A DNA stretch of 6,269 nt, from the NCBI GenBank assembly GCA_945492935.1, contig CALYVE010000112.1, positions 1-6,269 of the forward strand. Reading direction: 5' to 3'. How positions within the stretch are numbered: position 1 is the first letter of the stretch; every line of letters begins with the position of its first letter. Positions 6,163-6,269 of this stretch are shown here, one piece after another. This DNA is from an uncultured Lachnospiraceae bacterium (lineage in GTDB: Bacteria; Bacillota; Clostridia; Lachnospirales; Lachnospiraceae). Position numbers and translations under genes: made by a program. Under the pieces are notes generated by a model, which searched no databases, was not told where the DNA came from, and saw only the letters and a program-made list of their open reading frames with translations.

Positions 6163-6269
6163 TTATTCTTTTGGACGGATTACAATCTCGTCAGGATAAA
6201 CCATGCCAAGCTTTCCCTTAGCCATATCTTCTATGTACTGGTTTGTCTTCATATATTGTTCCTGTGCAA
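6163..6269 (-). CDS. divIC: DivIC/FtsB-like septum formation protein, C-terminal end (partial)
   Basis: The last 34 codons and the TAA stop of a gene that enters from the right edge are visible. The peptide ends in QYIEDMAKGKLGMVYPDEI followed by VIRPKE. This resembles the conserved C-terminus of DivIC/FtsB proteins (septum formation initiator family), small bitopic membrane proteins of the divisome that partner FtsL and DivIB/FtsQ. The coiled coil and membrane segment expected further upstream lie outside the window. The identification rests on this C-terminal motif and on the position upstream of spoIIE, where divIC is found in B. subtilis (there with yabR between). No yabR-like S1-domain gene is present here. 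The choice of divIC rather than ftsB as name follows Firmicutes usage. Confidence 0.85.
   Translation of the reverse strand, partial: AQEQYMKTNQYIEDMAKGKLGMVYPDEIVIRPKE

Noticed and set aside
1..6269. Mobile element, CRISPR array, RNA gene or novel defence or biosynthetic system
   Set aside because: The window is filled by conserved core genes at tight spacing. I found no direct repeats with spacers, no inverted terminal repeats, no transposase or integrase motifs and no tRNA or rRNA signature, so no claim of a new system is justified.

Overview
This window is a stretch of conserved Firmicutes (Clostridia) core chromosome. All genes lie on the minus strand. In transcription order they are the 3' end of a divIC/ftsB-type cell-division gene, spoIIE, tilS, hpt and ftsH. 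The same backbone (divIC ... spoIIE ... tilS-hprT-ftsH) is known from Bacillus subtilis. Here it is more compact: no yabR, yabS or yabT counterparts lie between the genes. The SpoIIE gene points to an endospore-forming lineage. The style of the FtsH, SpoIIE and DivIC proteins, the moderate GC content and the compact order suggest a gut-type clostridium, most likely Lachnospiraceae. That assignment is an inference from remembered protein style, not a database result.

Right edge (6119-6269): the last 34 codons of the divIC-like gene end at 6163 and are followed by a strong intrinsic terminator, so spoIIE starts a new transcription unit. Region 6002-6118: the spoIIE control region. It has a perfect TTGACA and a perfect TATAAT separated by 21 bp instead of about 17 bp. 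A Spo0A-box-like TGTCAAA overlaps the -35. This matches the unusual architecture described for Spo0A-activated, sigma-A-dependent sporulation promoters in B. subtilis.

Region 3917-6001: spoIIE, a polytopic membrane PP2C phosphatase that activates sigma-F. It is clearly shorter than the B. subtilis protein, and the missing part lies between the membrane domain and the phosphatase. Region 3846-3916: a 71-nt gap with a candidate vegetative promoter (extended -10), which would let the housekeeping genes downstream be expressed outside sporulation. Region 24-3845: tilS (tRNA-Ile lysidine synthetase), hpt (hypoxanthine phosphoribosyltransferase, starting inside the end of tilS) and ftsH (membrane AAA+ zinc protease, 23 nt after hpt), tightly packed as one operon. 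Positions 1-19 may hold the first codons of another gene.

The genes join sporulation control with essential housekeeping functions. FtsH is known in B. subtilis to degrade SpoIIE, so protease and substrate sit in one cluster. I saw no mobile element, CRISPR array, RNA gene or undescribed defence or metabolic system. The most interesting signals are the spoIIE promoter geometry and the shortened SpoIIE.
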